A stretch of 64,000 nt of DNA from Streptococcus mitis (GTDB lineage Bacteria > Bacillota > Bacilli > Lactobacillales > Streptococcaceae), in the NCBI GenBank assembly GCA_001914195.1, contig MKYF01000042.1, positions 6,384 to 70,383 on the forward strand. Direction: 5' to 3'. The notes under the pieces were generated by a model that saw nothing but the letters and a program-made list of their open reading frames with translations, was not told the origin of the DNA and did not search any database. Shown in pieces: positions 51,122 through 60,093 of this stretch (position 1 is its first letter; every line of letters begins with the position of its first letter). Both the position numbers and the translations under genes were made by a program.

Positions 51122-51279
51122 CTTGTGGATAACTTTCGCTTTTTTATCTTTTTTATCCACATTTTTTAAACAAGCCAAAAATCTTGATATGACTTACTTT
51201 AAGTCTGTTTTCCACAGATTTCACAGACTCTATTATTACTATTATCCTTCTAATACTAAAAATAAATAAAGGAGAATCC
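51122..51279. other. oriC, right part (dnaA-dnaN gap)
   Basis: AT-rich gap with perfect DnaA boxes at 51124-51132 (minus) and 51153-51161 (plus) and TTTTCCACA at 51208-51216 (one mismatch). The two perfect boxes are convergent and flank an AT tract likely to be the unwinding element. Confidence 0.85.
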
Positions 51280-52416
51280 ATGATTCATTTTTCAATTAAT
51301 AAAAATTTATTTCTACAAGCCTTAAATACAACTAAAAGAGCTATTAGCTCTAAAAATGCCATTCCTATTTTATCAACTGTCAAAATTGACGTAACCAATG
51401 AAGGTGTTACTTTAATTGGTTCAAATGGTCAAATTTCAATTGAAAATTTTATTTCTCAAAAAAATGAAGATGCTGGTTTGTTAATTACTTCTTTAGGTTC
51501 AATTCTTCTTGAAGCTTCTTTCTTCATCAATGTGGTATCTAGTCTACCTGATGTGACTCTTGATTTTAAAGAAATTGAACAAAATCAAATTGTTTTAACC
51601 AGTGGAAAATCAGAAATTACCCTAAAAGGAAAAGATAGCGAACAGTACCCACGAATCCAAGAAATTTCAGCAAGCACTCCTTTGGTTCTTGAAATAAAAT
51701 TACTTAAGAAAATTATCAATGAAACAGCTTTTGCTGCAAGTACACAAGAGAGTCGTCCAATTTTGACAGGAGTTCACTTCGTATTGAGCCAACACAAAGA
51801 GCTAAAAACAGTTGCGACAGACTCTCATCGTCTAAGTCAGAAAAAATTAACTCTTGAAAAAAATAGTGATGATTTTGATGTCGTGATTCCTAGCCGTTCT
51901 CTACGCGAATTTTCAGCAGTATTTACAGACGATATTGAAACTGTAGAGATTTTCTTTGCCAATAACCAAATCCTCTTTAGAAGCGAAAATATTAGCTTTT
52001 ATACACGTTTGTTAGAAGGTAACTATCCTGATACAGATCGTTTGATTCCAACAGACTTTAACACTACAATTACTTTTGATGTGGTAAACTTACGTCAGTC
52101 AATGGAACGTGCTCGTCTTTTATCAAGTGCGACTCAAAATGGCACTGTGAAGCTTGAAATTAAAGGTGGGGTTGTTAGTGCCCATGTTCACTCTCCAGAA
52201 GTTGGTAAAGTAAACGAAGAAATCGATACTGATCAGGTTACTGGTGAAGATTTGACCATTAGTTTCAACCCAACTTACTTGATTGATTCTCTTAAAGCTT
52301 TAAATAGCGAAAAGGTGACCATTAGCTTTATCTCAGCTGTTCGTCCATTTACTCTTGTGCCAGCAGATACTGACGAGGACTTCATGCAGCTCATCACCCC
52401 AGTTCGTACAAATTAA
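51280..52416 (+). CDS. dnaN: DNA polymerase III beta sliding clamp
   Basis: A 378-residue processivity clamp with three beta-clamp domains. Start MIHFSINKNLFLQALNTTK; C-terminal PFTLVPADTDEDFMQLITPV, typical of DnaN with the hydrophobic pocket region. Follows dnaA as in nearly all bacteria. Confidence 0.97.
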   Translation: MIHFSINKNLFLQALNTTKRAISSKNAIPILSTVKIDVTNEGVTLIGSNGQISIENFISQKNEDAGLLITSLGSILLEASFFINVVSSLPDVTLDFKEIEQNQIVLTSGKSEITLKGKDSEQYPRIQEISASTPLVLEIKLLKKIINETAFAASTQESRPILTGVHFVLSQHKELKTVATDSHRLSQKKLTLEKNSDDFDVVIPSRSLREFSAVFTDDIETVEIFFANNQILFRSENISFYTRLLEGNYPDTDRLIPTDFNTTITFDVVNLRQSMERARLLSSATQNGTVKLEIKGGVVSAHVHSPEVGKVNEEIDTDQVTGEDLTISFNPTYLIDSLKALNSEKVTISFISAVRPFTLVPADTDEDFMQLITPVRTN

Positions 52417-52419
52417 GTT

Positions 52420-52448
52420 AAAGAGGTTGAGCCTAGCTCGCCTCTTTT
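52420..52448 (+). terminator. Terminator of dnaN
   Basis: AAAGAGG-TTGAGC-CTA-GCTCG-CCTCTTTT hairpin with a T-run, directly after the dnaN stop. Confidence 0.8.
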
Positions 52449-52480
52449 ATGATATAATCGAAAAAGAAAAGGAGAATAGT

Positions 52481-52675
52481 ATGTATCAAGTTGGAAATTT
52501 TGTTGAGATGAAAAAACCACATGCTTGTACTATCAAGTCAACTGGTAAAAAAGCAAATCGTTGGGAAATTACACGTGTAGGAGCAGATATCAAAATCAAA
52601 TGTAGCAATTGTGACCATGTTGTCATGATGGGACGCTATGATTTTGATCGAAAAATGAATAAAATTATTGACTGA
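52481..52675 (+). CDS. DUF951 family small protein
   Basis: A 64-residue protein starting MYQVGNFVEMKKPHACTI with a CSNCDHVVMMGR motif (one CxxC) and a basic C-terminus. It belongs to DUF951, almost always found next to ychF or near dnaN in Firmicutes. Probably an RNA- or ribosome-associated protein, but the function is unproven. ATG at 52481 has GGAG 7 nt upstream; the in-frame extension upstream is inside dnaN and not used. Its -10 is TATAAT at 52453. Confidence 0.85.
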   Translation: MYQVGNFVEMKKPHACTIKSTGKKANRWEITRVGADIKIKCSNCDHVVMMGRYDFDRKMNKIID

Positions 52676-52714
52676 AATCCCTTAGTTAGAGAGTTAGCAA
52701 GTTTTCCCTTTTTG

Positions 52715-52723
52715 TGTTATAAT
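52715..52723 (+). promoter_or_regulatory. Extended -10 promoter of ychF
   Basis: TG-T-TATAAT about 37 nt upstream of the ychF ATG. Confidence 0.65.
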
Positions 52724-52759
52724 ATTAGGGATTGAAATGAAAACGGAGAATGAGAAAAT

Positions 52760-53875
52760 ATGGCTTTAACAGCAGGTATCGTTGGTTTGCCAAACGTTGG
52801 TAAATCAACACTATTTAATGCAATTACAAAAGCAGGAGCAGAGGCAGCAAACTACCCATTTGCGACTATTGATCCAAATGTTGGAATGGTGGAAGTTCCA
52901 GATGAACGCCTACAAAAATTGACTGAAATGATTACTCCTAAAAAGACAGTGCCAACAACATTTGAATTTACAGATATTGCAGGGATTGTAAAAGGAGCTT
53001 CAAAAGGAGAAGGGCTAGGGAATAAATTCTTGGCCAATATTCGTGAAGTAGATGCGATTGTTCACGTAGTTCGTGCTTTTGATGATGAAAATGTCATGCG
53101 CGAGCAAGGACGTGAAGACTCCTTTGTGGATCCACTTGCAGATATTGATACAATTAATCTGGAATTGATTCTTGCTGACTTAGAATCAGTCAATAAACGC
53201 TATGTGCGTGTAGAAAAGATGGCACGTACGCAAAAAGATAAAGAATCAGTAGCTGAGTTTAATGTTCTTCAAAAGATTAAACCAGTCCTTGAAGATGGAA
53301 AATCAGCTCGCACCATCGAATTTACAGATGAAGAACAAAAAGTTGTCAAAGGTCTTTTCCTTTTGACAACTAAACCAGTTCTTTATGTTGCTAATGTTGA
53401 CGAGGATGTGGTTTCAGAACCTGACTCTATCGACTATGTCAAACAAATTCGTGAATTTGCAGCGACAGAAAATGCTGAAGTAGTCGTCATTTCTGCGCGT
53501 GCTGAGGAAGAAATTTCTGAATTGGACGATGAAGATAAAAAAGAGTTTCTTGAAGCCATTGGTTTGACAGAATCAGGTGTAGATAAGTTGACGCGTGCAG
53601 CTTACCACTTGCTTGGATTGGGAACTTACTTCACAGCCGGTGAAAAAGAAGTTCGCGCTTGGACTTTCAAACGTGGTATGAAGGCTCCTCAAGCAGCTGG
53701 GATTATCCACTCAGACTTTGAAAAAGGATTTATTCGTGCAGTAACCATGTCATATGAGGATTTAGTGAAATACGGATCTGAAAAGGCCGTAAAAGAAGCT
53801 GGACGCTTGCGTGAAGAAGGAAAAGAATATATCGTTCAAGATGGCGATATCATGGAATTCCGCTTTAATGTCTAA
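52760..53875 (+). CDS. ychF: Redox-regulated ATPase YchF (OLA1 family)
   Basis: A 371-residue OBG-family P-loop NTPase with G1 GLPNVGKST, a G3 DIAGIVKGASKGEG-type loop, an NVDED G4-like region, then the coiled coil and C-terminal TGS domain. Family members prefer ATP to GTP. Implicated in ribosome-associated stress responses. Confidence 0.95.
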   Translation: MALTAGIVGLPNVGKSTLFNAITKAGAEAANYPFATIDPNVGMVEVPDERLQKLTEMITPKKTVPTTFEFTDIAGIVKGASKGEGLGNKFLANIREVDAIVHVVRAFDDENVMREQGREDSFVDPLADIDTINLELILADLESVNKRYVRVEKMARTQKDKESVAEFNVLQKIKPVLEDGKSARTIEFTDEEQKVVKGLFLLTTKPVLYVANVDEDVVSEPDSIDYVKQIREFAATENAEVVVISARAEEEISELDDEDKKEFLEAIGLTESGVDKLTRAAYHLLGLGTYFTAGEKEVRAWTFKRGMKAPQAAGIIHSDFEKGFIRAVTMSYEDLVKYGSEKAVKEAGRLREEGKEYIVQDGDIMEFRFNV

Positions 53876-53899
53876 AAAATTAATAAATAGTGTCAATTA

Positions 53900-53925
53900 G
53901 GTTGGAAAAAAATTCCAACCCTTTT
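53900..53925 (+). terminator. Terminator of ychF
   Basis: GGTTGGAA-AAAAA-TTCCAACC hairpin followed by CTTTT. pth follows 21 nt later, so some read-through is likely. Confidence 0.75.
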
Positions 53926-53946
53926 GGCTTTTGAAAGGAAAAATAA

Positions 53947-54516
53947 ATGACTAAATTACTTGTAGGCTTGGGAAATCCAGGGGATAAATATTTTGAAACC
54001 AAACATAATGTTGGTTTTATGTTGATTGACCAACTAGCGAAGAAACAGAATGTTACTTTTACACACGATAAGATATTTCAAGCTGATCTAGCATCCTTTT
54101 TCCTAAATGGAGAAAAAATTTATCTTGTCAAACCAACGACATTTATGAATGAAAGTGGGAAAGCAGTTCATGCTTTATTGACTTACTATGGTTTGGATAT
54201 TGAAGATTTACTCGTCATTTACGACGATCTTGACATGGAAGTTGGAAAGATTCGTTTAAGAGCAAAGGGCTCCGCAGGTGGTCATAATGGTATCAAGTCT
54301 ATTATTCAACATATTGGAACCCAAACCTTTAATCGTGTTAAGATTGGAATCGGAAGACCTAAAAATGGCATGTCAGTTGTTCACCATGTTTTGAGTACCT
54401 TTGATAAGAATGATTATATCGGTATTTTACAGTCTATTGACAAGGTTGACGATTCTGTAAACTACTATTTACAAGAGAAAAATTTTGAGAAAACGATGCA
54501 GAGGTATAACGGATAA
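53947..54516 (+). CDS. pth: Peptidyl-tRNA hydrolase
   Basis: A 189-residue enzyme that recycles peptidyl-tRNA. Motif GLGNPGDKYFETKHNVGFM with the catalytic His, PTTFMNESG and YDDLDMEVGKIRLR. The downstream mfd ATG begins immediately after its stop codon. Confidence 0.96.
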   Translation: MTKLLVGLGNPGDKYFETKHNVGFMLIDQLAKKQNVTFTHDKIFQADLASFFLNGEKIYLVKPTTFMNESGKAVHALLTYYGLDIEDLLVIYDDLDMEVGKIRLRAKGSAGGHNGIKSIIQHIGTQTFNRVKIGIGRPKNGMSVVHHVLSTFDKNDYIGILQSIDKVDDSVNYYLQEKNFEKTMQRYNG

Positions 54517-57500
54517 ATGGTGACCTTATTAGATTTATTCTCAGAAAATAATCAGATAAAAAAATGGCATCAAAATCTGACAGATAAGAAAAGACAATTA
54601 ATGTTAGGATTGTCAACTTCTACAAAAGCTTTAGCAATTGCTAGTAGTTTGAGACAGGAAGATAAGATTGTGTTATTGACGTCAACTTATGGAGAAGCAG
54701 AAGGACTTGTTAGTGATCTTATCTCTATCTTGGGTGAGGAACTTGTCTATCCATTTTTGGTAGATGACTCCCCTATGGTCGAGTTTTTGATGTCTTCACA
54801 AGAAAAAATCATTTCACGGGTTGAAGCCTTGCGTTTTTTGACTGATTCATCTAAGAAAGGGATTTTAGTTTGTAATATCGCAGCAAGTCGATTGATTTTA
54901 CCGTCTCCAAATGTATTCAAAGATAGTATTGTAAAAATAACAGTTGGTGAAGAATATGACCAACACGCGCTTATCCATCAGTTAAAGGAAATAGGCTATC
55001 GAAAAGTTACTCAAGTACAAACTCAGGGTGAATTTAGTCTGCGAGGAGATATTTTAGATATTTTTGAAATATCCCAGTTAGAACCTTGCCGAATTGAGTT
55101 TTTTGGTGATGAAATTGATGGTATTAGGTCATTTGAAGTAGAAACACAACTATCAAAAGAAAATCAGACAGAACTCACCATTTTTCCAGCTAGTGATATG
55201 CTTTTGAGAGAAAAGGATTATCAACGAGGTCAGTCAGCTTTAGAGAAACAAATTTCAAAAACTTTATCACCTATTTTAAAATCATACTTAGAAGAAATTC
55301 TTTCAAGTTTTCACCAAAAACAAAGTCATGCAGATTCTCGGAAATTTTTATCTTTGTGTTATGACAAGATATGGACTGTTTTTGACTATATTGAAAAAGA
55401 TACCCCAATATTCTTTGATGATTACCAGAAATTGATGAATCAGTATGAAGTCTTTGAAAGAGAATTAGCGCAGTACTTTACAGAAGAATTACAGAATAGT
55501 AAAGCATTTTCTGATATGCAGTATTTTGCTGATATTGAACAAATCTATAAAAAACAAAGTCCAGTGACCTTTTTCTCTAATCTTCAAAAAGGTTTAGGAA
55601 ATCTCAAATTTGACAAAATTTATCAATTCAATCAATATCCTATGCAGGAATTTTTCAATCAATTTTCTTTTCTAAAAGAAGAAATTGAACGATACAAAAA
55701 AATGGATTACACCATTATTCTGCAGTCTAGCAATTCAATGGGAAGTAAAACATTGGAGGATGTGTTAGAGGAATATCATATTAAATTGGATTCTAGAGAT
55801 AAGTCAAGAATCTGTCAAGAATCTGTAAACTTAATCGAGGGCAATCTCAGACATGGTTTTCATTTTGTAGATGAAAAAATTCTGGTGATAACTGAACATG
55901 AGATTTTTCAAAAGAAATTGAAACGTCGTTTTCGAAGACAACATGTTTCAAACGCAGAGAGATTAAAAGATTACAATGAACTTGAAAAAGGAGATTATGT
56001 TGTTCACCATATCCATGGAATTGGTCAGTATCTAGGGATTGAAACAATTGAAATCAAAGGGATTCACCGTGATTATGTCAGTGTTCAATACCAAAACGGG
56101 GATCTAATCTCTATCCCAGTGGAACAGATTCATCTACTTTCCAAATATATTTCAAGTGATGGGAAAGCTCCAAAACTCAATAAATTAAATGATGGTCATT
56201 TCAAAAAAGCAAAGCAAAAAGTTAAGAACCAGGTAGAGGATATAGCTGACGATTTAATTAAACTTTATTCTGAACGCAGCCAGTTGAAGGGTTTTGCTTT
56301 CTCAGCTGATGATGAGGATCAACATGCTTTTGATGATGCCTTCCCTTATGTTGAAACGGATGATCAACTTCGTAGTGTTGAGGAAATCAAGAGAGATATG
56401 CAGGCTTCTCAGCCAATGGATCGACTTTTAGTTGGGGATGTTGGTTTTGGAAAGACTGAAGTTGCTATGCGTGCAGCCTTTAAGGCAGTCAATGATCACA
56501 AACAGGTTGTCGTTCTAGTTCCGACGACGGTTTTAGCGCAACAGCACTATACAAATTTTAAGGAACGATTCCAAAATTTTGCAGTTAATATTGATGTATT
56601 GAGTCGTTTTAGAAGTAAAAAAGAGCAGACCGAAACACTTGAAAAATTGAAAAACGGTCAAGTTGATATTTTGATTGGAACACATCGTGTTTTGTCAAAA
56701 GATGTTGTGTTTGCTGATTTGGGCTTGATGATTATTGATGAAGAACAGCGATTTGGTGTCAAGCATAAGGAAACCTTGAAAGAACTGAAAAAACAAGTGG
56801 ATGTCCTGACCTTGACAGCAACGCCAATTCCTCGTACCCTTCACATGTCTATGCTGGGAATCAGAGATTTGTCTGTTATTGAAACTCCGCCGACTAATCG
56901 TTATCCAGTGCAAACCTATGTCTTAGAAAAGAATGATAGTGTGATTCGTGATGCTGTCTTGCGTGAAATGGAGCGTGGAGGTCAAGTTTACTATCTTTAC
57001 AATAAAGTTGACACGATTGACCAGAAGGTTTCAGAATTACAGGAGTTAATTCCAGAGGCTTCGATTGGTTATGTTCATGGTCGCATGAGTGAAATCCAGT
57101 TGGAAAATACTCTATTAGACTTTATTGAGGGACAATACGATATCTTGGTGACGACTACCATTATTGAGACAGGGGTGGACATTCCAAATGCCAATACTTT
57201 ATTTATTGAAAATGCGGATCATATGGGCTTGTCAACCTTGTATCAGTTAAGAGGAAGAGTAGGTCGTAGTAATCGTATTGCTTACGCCTATCTCATGTAT
57301 CGTCCAGAAAAATCAATCAGTGAAGTCTCTGAGAAGAGATTAGAAGCCATCAAAGGATTTACAGAATTGGGATCCGGATTTAAGATTGCTATGCGAGATC
57401 TTTCGATTCGTGGAGCAGGGAATCTCCTAGGAAAATCCCAGTCTGGTTTCATTGATTCTGTTGGTTTTGAATTGTATTCGCAGTTATTAGAGGAAGCTAT

Positions 57501-58020
57501 TGCTAAACGAAACGGTAACGCTAACACAAGAACCAAAGGGAATGCTGAGTTGATTTTGCAAATTGATGCCTATCTTCCTGATACTTATATTTCAGACCAA
57601 CGACATAAGATTGAAATTTATAAAAAAATTCGTCAAATTGACAACCGTGTCAATTATGAGGAGTTACAAGAAGAGCTGATGGACCGTTTTGGAGAATACC
57701 CAGATGTGGTTGCTTATCTTTTAGAGATTGGTTTAGTCAAATCATATTTGGACAAGGTCTTTGTTCAACGTGTGGAAAGAAAAGAGAATAAGATTACAGT
57801 TCAATTTGAAAAAGTCACTCAACGACTGTTTTTAGCTCAAGATTATTTTAAAGCTTTATCCGCAACGAACTTAAAAGCAGGCATCGCTGAGAATAAGGGA
57901 TTAATGGAGCTTGTATTTGATGTCCAAAATAAGAAAGATTATGAAATTTTAGAAGGTCTGCTGATTTTTGGAGAAAGTTTATTAGAGATAAAAGAGTCTA
58001 AGAAAGAAAATTCCACTTGA
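54517..58020 (+). CDS. mfd: Transcription-repair coupling factor Mfd
   Basis: A 1167-residue DNA translocase that removes stalled RNA polymerase and recruits UvrA. UvrB-homology N-terminus (about 1-350), RNAP-interaction domain (DYVVHHIHGIGQYLGIE), helicase motifs I (GDVGFGKTEVAMRA) and II (MIIDEEQRFGVKH, DEEQ), TATPIPRTL, RGRVGRS, and the C-terminal TRCF domain. pth and mfd are adjacent in many streptococci. Confidence 0.97.
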   Translation: MVTLLDLFSENNQIKKWHQNLTDKKRQLMLGLSTSTKALAIASSLRQEDKIVLLTSTYGEAEGLVSDLISILGEELVYPFLVDDSPMVEFLMSSQEKIISRVEALRFLTDSSKKGILVCNIAASRLILPSPNVFKDSIVKITVGEEYDQHALIHQLKEIGYRKVTQVQTQGEFSLRGDILDIFEISQLEPCRIEFFGDEIDGIRSFEVETQLSKENQTELTIFPASDMLLREKDYQRGQSALEKQISKTLSPILKSYLEEILSSFHQKQSHADSRKFLSLCYDKIWTVFDYIEKDTPIFFDDYQKLMNQYEVFERELAQYFTEELQNSKAFSDMQYFADIEQIYKKQSPVTFFSNLQKGLGNLKFDKIYQFNQYPMQEFFNQFSFLKEEIERYKKMDYTIILQSSNSMGSKTLEDVLEEYHIKLDSRDKSRICQESVNLIEGNLRHGFHFVDEKILVITEHEIFQKKLKRRFRRQHVSNAERLKDYNELEKGDYVVHHIHGIGQYLGIETIEIKGIHRDYVSVQYQNGDLISIPVEQIHLLSKYISSDGKAPKLNKLNDGHFKKAKQKVKNQVEDIADDLIKLYSERSQLKGFAFSADDEDQHAFDDAFPYVETDDQLRSVEEIKRDMQASQPMDRLLVGDVGFGKTEVAMRAAFKAVNDHKQVVVLVPTTVLAQQHYTNFKERFQNFAVNIDVLSRFRSKKEQTETLEKLKNGQVDILIGTHRVLSKDVVFADLGLMIIDEEQRFGVKHKETLKELKKQVDVLTLTATPIPRTLHMSMLGIRDLSVIETPPTNRYPVQTYVLEKNDSVIRDAVLREMERGGQVYYLYNKVDTIDQKVSELQELIPEASIGYVHGRMSEIQLENTLLDFIEGQYDILVTTTIIETGVDIPNANTLFIENADHMGLSTLYQLRGRVGRSNRIAYAYLMYRPEKSISEVSEKRLEAIKGFTELGSGFKIAMRDLSIRGAGNLLGKSQSGFIDSVGFELYSQLLEEAIAKRNGNANTRTKGNAELILQIDAYLPDTYISDQRHKIEIYKKIRQIDNRVNYEELQEELMDRFGEYPDVVAYLLEIGLVKSYLDKVFVQRVERKENKITVQFEKVTQRLFLAQDYFKALSATNLKAGIAENKGLMELVFDVQNKKDYEILEGLLIFGESLLEIKESKKENST

Positions 58021-58051
58021 TATTTTTCTTCTATAAAATAGATAAAAATGG

Positions 58052-58057
58052 TACAAT
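58052..58057 (+). promoter_or_regulatory. Extended -10 promoter before rqcP
   Basis: TG-G-TACAAT, 20 nt upstream of the rqcP ATG. Confidence 0.5.
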
Positions 58058-58077
58058 AATAAGTTGAGGTAATAAGG

Positions 58078-58344
58078 ATGAGATTAGACAAATATTTAAA
58101 AGTATCGCGAATTATCAAGCGTCGTACAGTCGCAAAAGAAGTAGCAGATAAAGGCAGAATCAAGGTGAATGGAATCTTGGCCAAAAGTTCAACGGATTTG
58201 AAAGTTAATGACCAAGTTGAAATTCGTTTTGGAAACAAGTTGCTACTTGTAAAAGTACTAGAGATGAAAGATAGTACAAAAAAAGAAGATGCAGCAGGCA
58301 TGTATGAAATTATCAGTGAAACACGGGTAGAAGAAAATGTCTAA
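58078..58344 (+). CDS. rqcP: S4-domain ribosome quality-control protein RqcP (YabO)
   Basis: An 88-residue protein that consists mainly of an S4 RNA-binding fold: [33 protein letters not shown], then a charged tail. RqcP binds the obstructed 50S subunit together with RqcH and supports alanine tailing. Its 3' end overlaps divIC by 8 nt. Confidence 0.9.
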
Positions 58345-58705
58345 AAATATTGTACAATTGAATAATTCTTTTATTCAAAATGAATATCAACGTCGTCGCT
58401 ACCTGATGAAAGAACGACAAAAACGGAATCGTTTTATGGGGTGGGTATTGATTTTGATTATGCTATTATTTATCTTGCCAACTTTTAATTTAGCGCAGAG
58501 CTATCAGCAATTACTCCAAAGACGTCAGCAATTAGCAGACTTGCAAACTCAGTATCAAACCTTGAGTGATGAAAAGGATAAGGAGACAGAATTTGCTACC
58601 AAGTTGAAAGATGAGGATTATGCTGCCAAATATACACGAGCGAAGTACTATTATTCTAAGTCGAGGGAAATAGTTTATACGATTCCTGACTTGCTTCAAA
58701 GGTGA
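58337..58705 (+). CDS. divIC: Septum formation initiator DivIC (FtsB-like)
   Basis: A 122-residue bitopic division protein. One membrane helix (about 32-52, [16 protein letters not shown]) followed by a coiled coil ([20 protein letters not shown]). It forms the FtsB/FtsL/FtsQ (DivIB) complex. The location next to rqcP is standard. Confidence 0.9.
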
Positions 58706-58709
58706 TAAA

Positions 58710-58832
58710 ATGGAAAATTTACTAGACGTAATTGAGAAATTTTTGAGTTTATCAGATGAAAAGCTGGAAGAGTTGGCTGATAAAAATCAATTATTGCGTT
58801 TACAAGAAGAAAAGGAAAGGAAGAATGCGTAA
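58710..58832 (+). CDS. Conserved 40-residue protein (SP_0009-like)
   Basis: ATG at 58710 to TAA at 58830 encodes MENLLDVIEKFLSLSDEKLE followed by a helical charged tail ending KERKNA. It is entirely helical and acidic/basic mixed, with no membrane segment. An equivalent short ORF occurs at the same place in pneumococcus (SP_0009 as I recall it). It overlaps the next gene by 8 nt. Function unknown; too short for standard gene finders. Confidence 0.75.
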   Translation: MENLLDVIEKFLSLSDEKLEELADKNQLLRLQEEKERKNA

Positions 58833-60093
58833 ATTCTTAATTATTTTGTTGCTACCAAGTTTTTTGACCATTTCAAAAGTTGTTAGTACAGAAAAAGAAG
58901 TAGTCTATACTTCGAAAGAAATTTATTACCTTTCACAATCTGACTTTGGTATTTATTTTAGAGAAAAATTAAGTTCTCCCATGGTTTATGGAGAGGTTCC
59001 TGTTTATGCGAATGAAGATTTAGTAGTGGAATCTGGAAAATTGACTCCCAAAACAAGTTTTCAAATAACTGAGTGGCGCTTAAATAAACAAGGAATTCCG
59101 GTATTTAAGTTATCTAACCATCAATTTATAGCTGCAGACAAACGATTTTTATATGACCAGTCAGAGGTAACTCCTACAATAAAAAAAGTATGGTTAGAAT
59201 CTGACTTTAAACTGTATAATAGTCCTTATGACTTAAAAGAAGTGAAATCATCCTTATCAGCTTATTCGCAAGTATCGATTGACAAGACCATGTTTGTAGA
59301 AGGAAGAGAATTTCTACATATTGATCAGGTTGGATGGGTAGCTAAAGAATCAACTTCTGAAGAAGATAATCGGATGAGTAAAGTCCAAGAAATGTTATCG
59401 GAAAAATATCAGAAAGATTCATTCTCTATTTACGTTAAGCAACTGACTACTGGAAAAGAAGCTGGTATCAATCAAGATGAAAAGATGTATGCAGCTAGCG
59501 TTTTGAAACTCCCTTATCTCTACTATGCGCAAGAAAAAATAAATGAGGGTCTTTATCAGTTAGATACGACTGTAAAATACGTATCTGCAGTCAATGATTT
59601 TCCAGGTTCTTATAAACCAGAGGGAAGTGGTAGCCTCCCTAAAAAAGAGGATAATAAAGAGTATTTTCTCAAGGACTTAATCACAAAAGTATCTAAAGAA
59701 TCTGATAATGTAGCTCATAATATATTGGGTTATTACATTTCAAACCAATCTGATGCCACATTTAAGTCTAAGATGTCTGCTATTATGGGAGATGATTGGG
59801 ATCCAAAAGAAAAATTGATTTCTTCCAAGATGGCTGGGAAGGTTATGGAAGCCATTTATAATCAAAATGGATTTGTGCTAGAGTCTTTGACTAAAACAGA
59901 TTTTGATAATCAGCGAATTGCCAAAGGTGTTTCTGTGAAGGTAGCTCATAAAATTGGGGATGCGGACGAATTTAAGCATGATACGGGTGTTGTCTACGCA
60001 GATTCTCCATTTATTCTTTCTATTTTCACTAAGAATTCTGATTATGATACAATTTCTCAGATATCCAAGGATGTTTATGAGGTTCTAAAATGA
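58825..60093 (+). CDS. Secreted class A beta-lactamase-like serine hydrolase (SP_0010-like)
   Basis: A 422-residue exported protein. Signal peptide or membrane anchor (about 1-20), a region of about 160 residues with SH3-like repeats (30-175), then a beta-lactamase fold: SxxK motif Ser225-Val-Leu-Lys228 (YAASVLKLPY), SDN at 293-295 (KESDNVAHN) and HKIG at 375-378 in place of KTG. These are the active-site motifs of penicillin-recognising enzymes. It may be a cell-wall hydrolase or a low-activity beta-lactamase/DD-peptidase; no function has been shown. ATG 58825 with GGAAAGG upstream. Confidence 0.82.
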   Translation: MRKFLIILLLPSFLTISKVVSTEKEVVYTSKEIYYLSQSDFGIYFREKLSSPMVYGEVPVYANEDLVVESGKLTPKTSFQITEWRLNKQGIPVFKLSNHQFIAADKRFLYDQSEVTPTIKKVWLESDFKLYNSPYDLKEVKSSLSAYSQVSIDKTMFVEGREFLHIDQVGWVAKESTSEEDNRMSKVQEMLSEKYQKDSFSIYVKQLTTGKEAGINQDEKMYAASVLKLPYLYYAQEKINEGLYQLDTTVKYVSAVNDFPGSYKPEGSGSLPKKEDNKEYFLKDLITKVSKESDNVAHNILGYYISNQSDATFKSKMSAIMGDDWDPKEKLISSKMAGKVMEAIYNQNGFVLESLTKTDFDNQRIAKGVSVKVAHKIGDADEFKHDTGVVYADSPFILSIFTKNSDYDTISQISKDVYEVLK

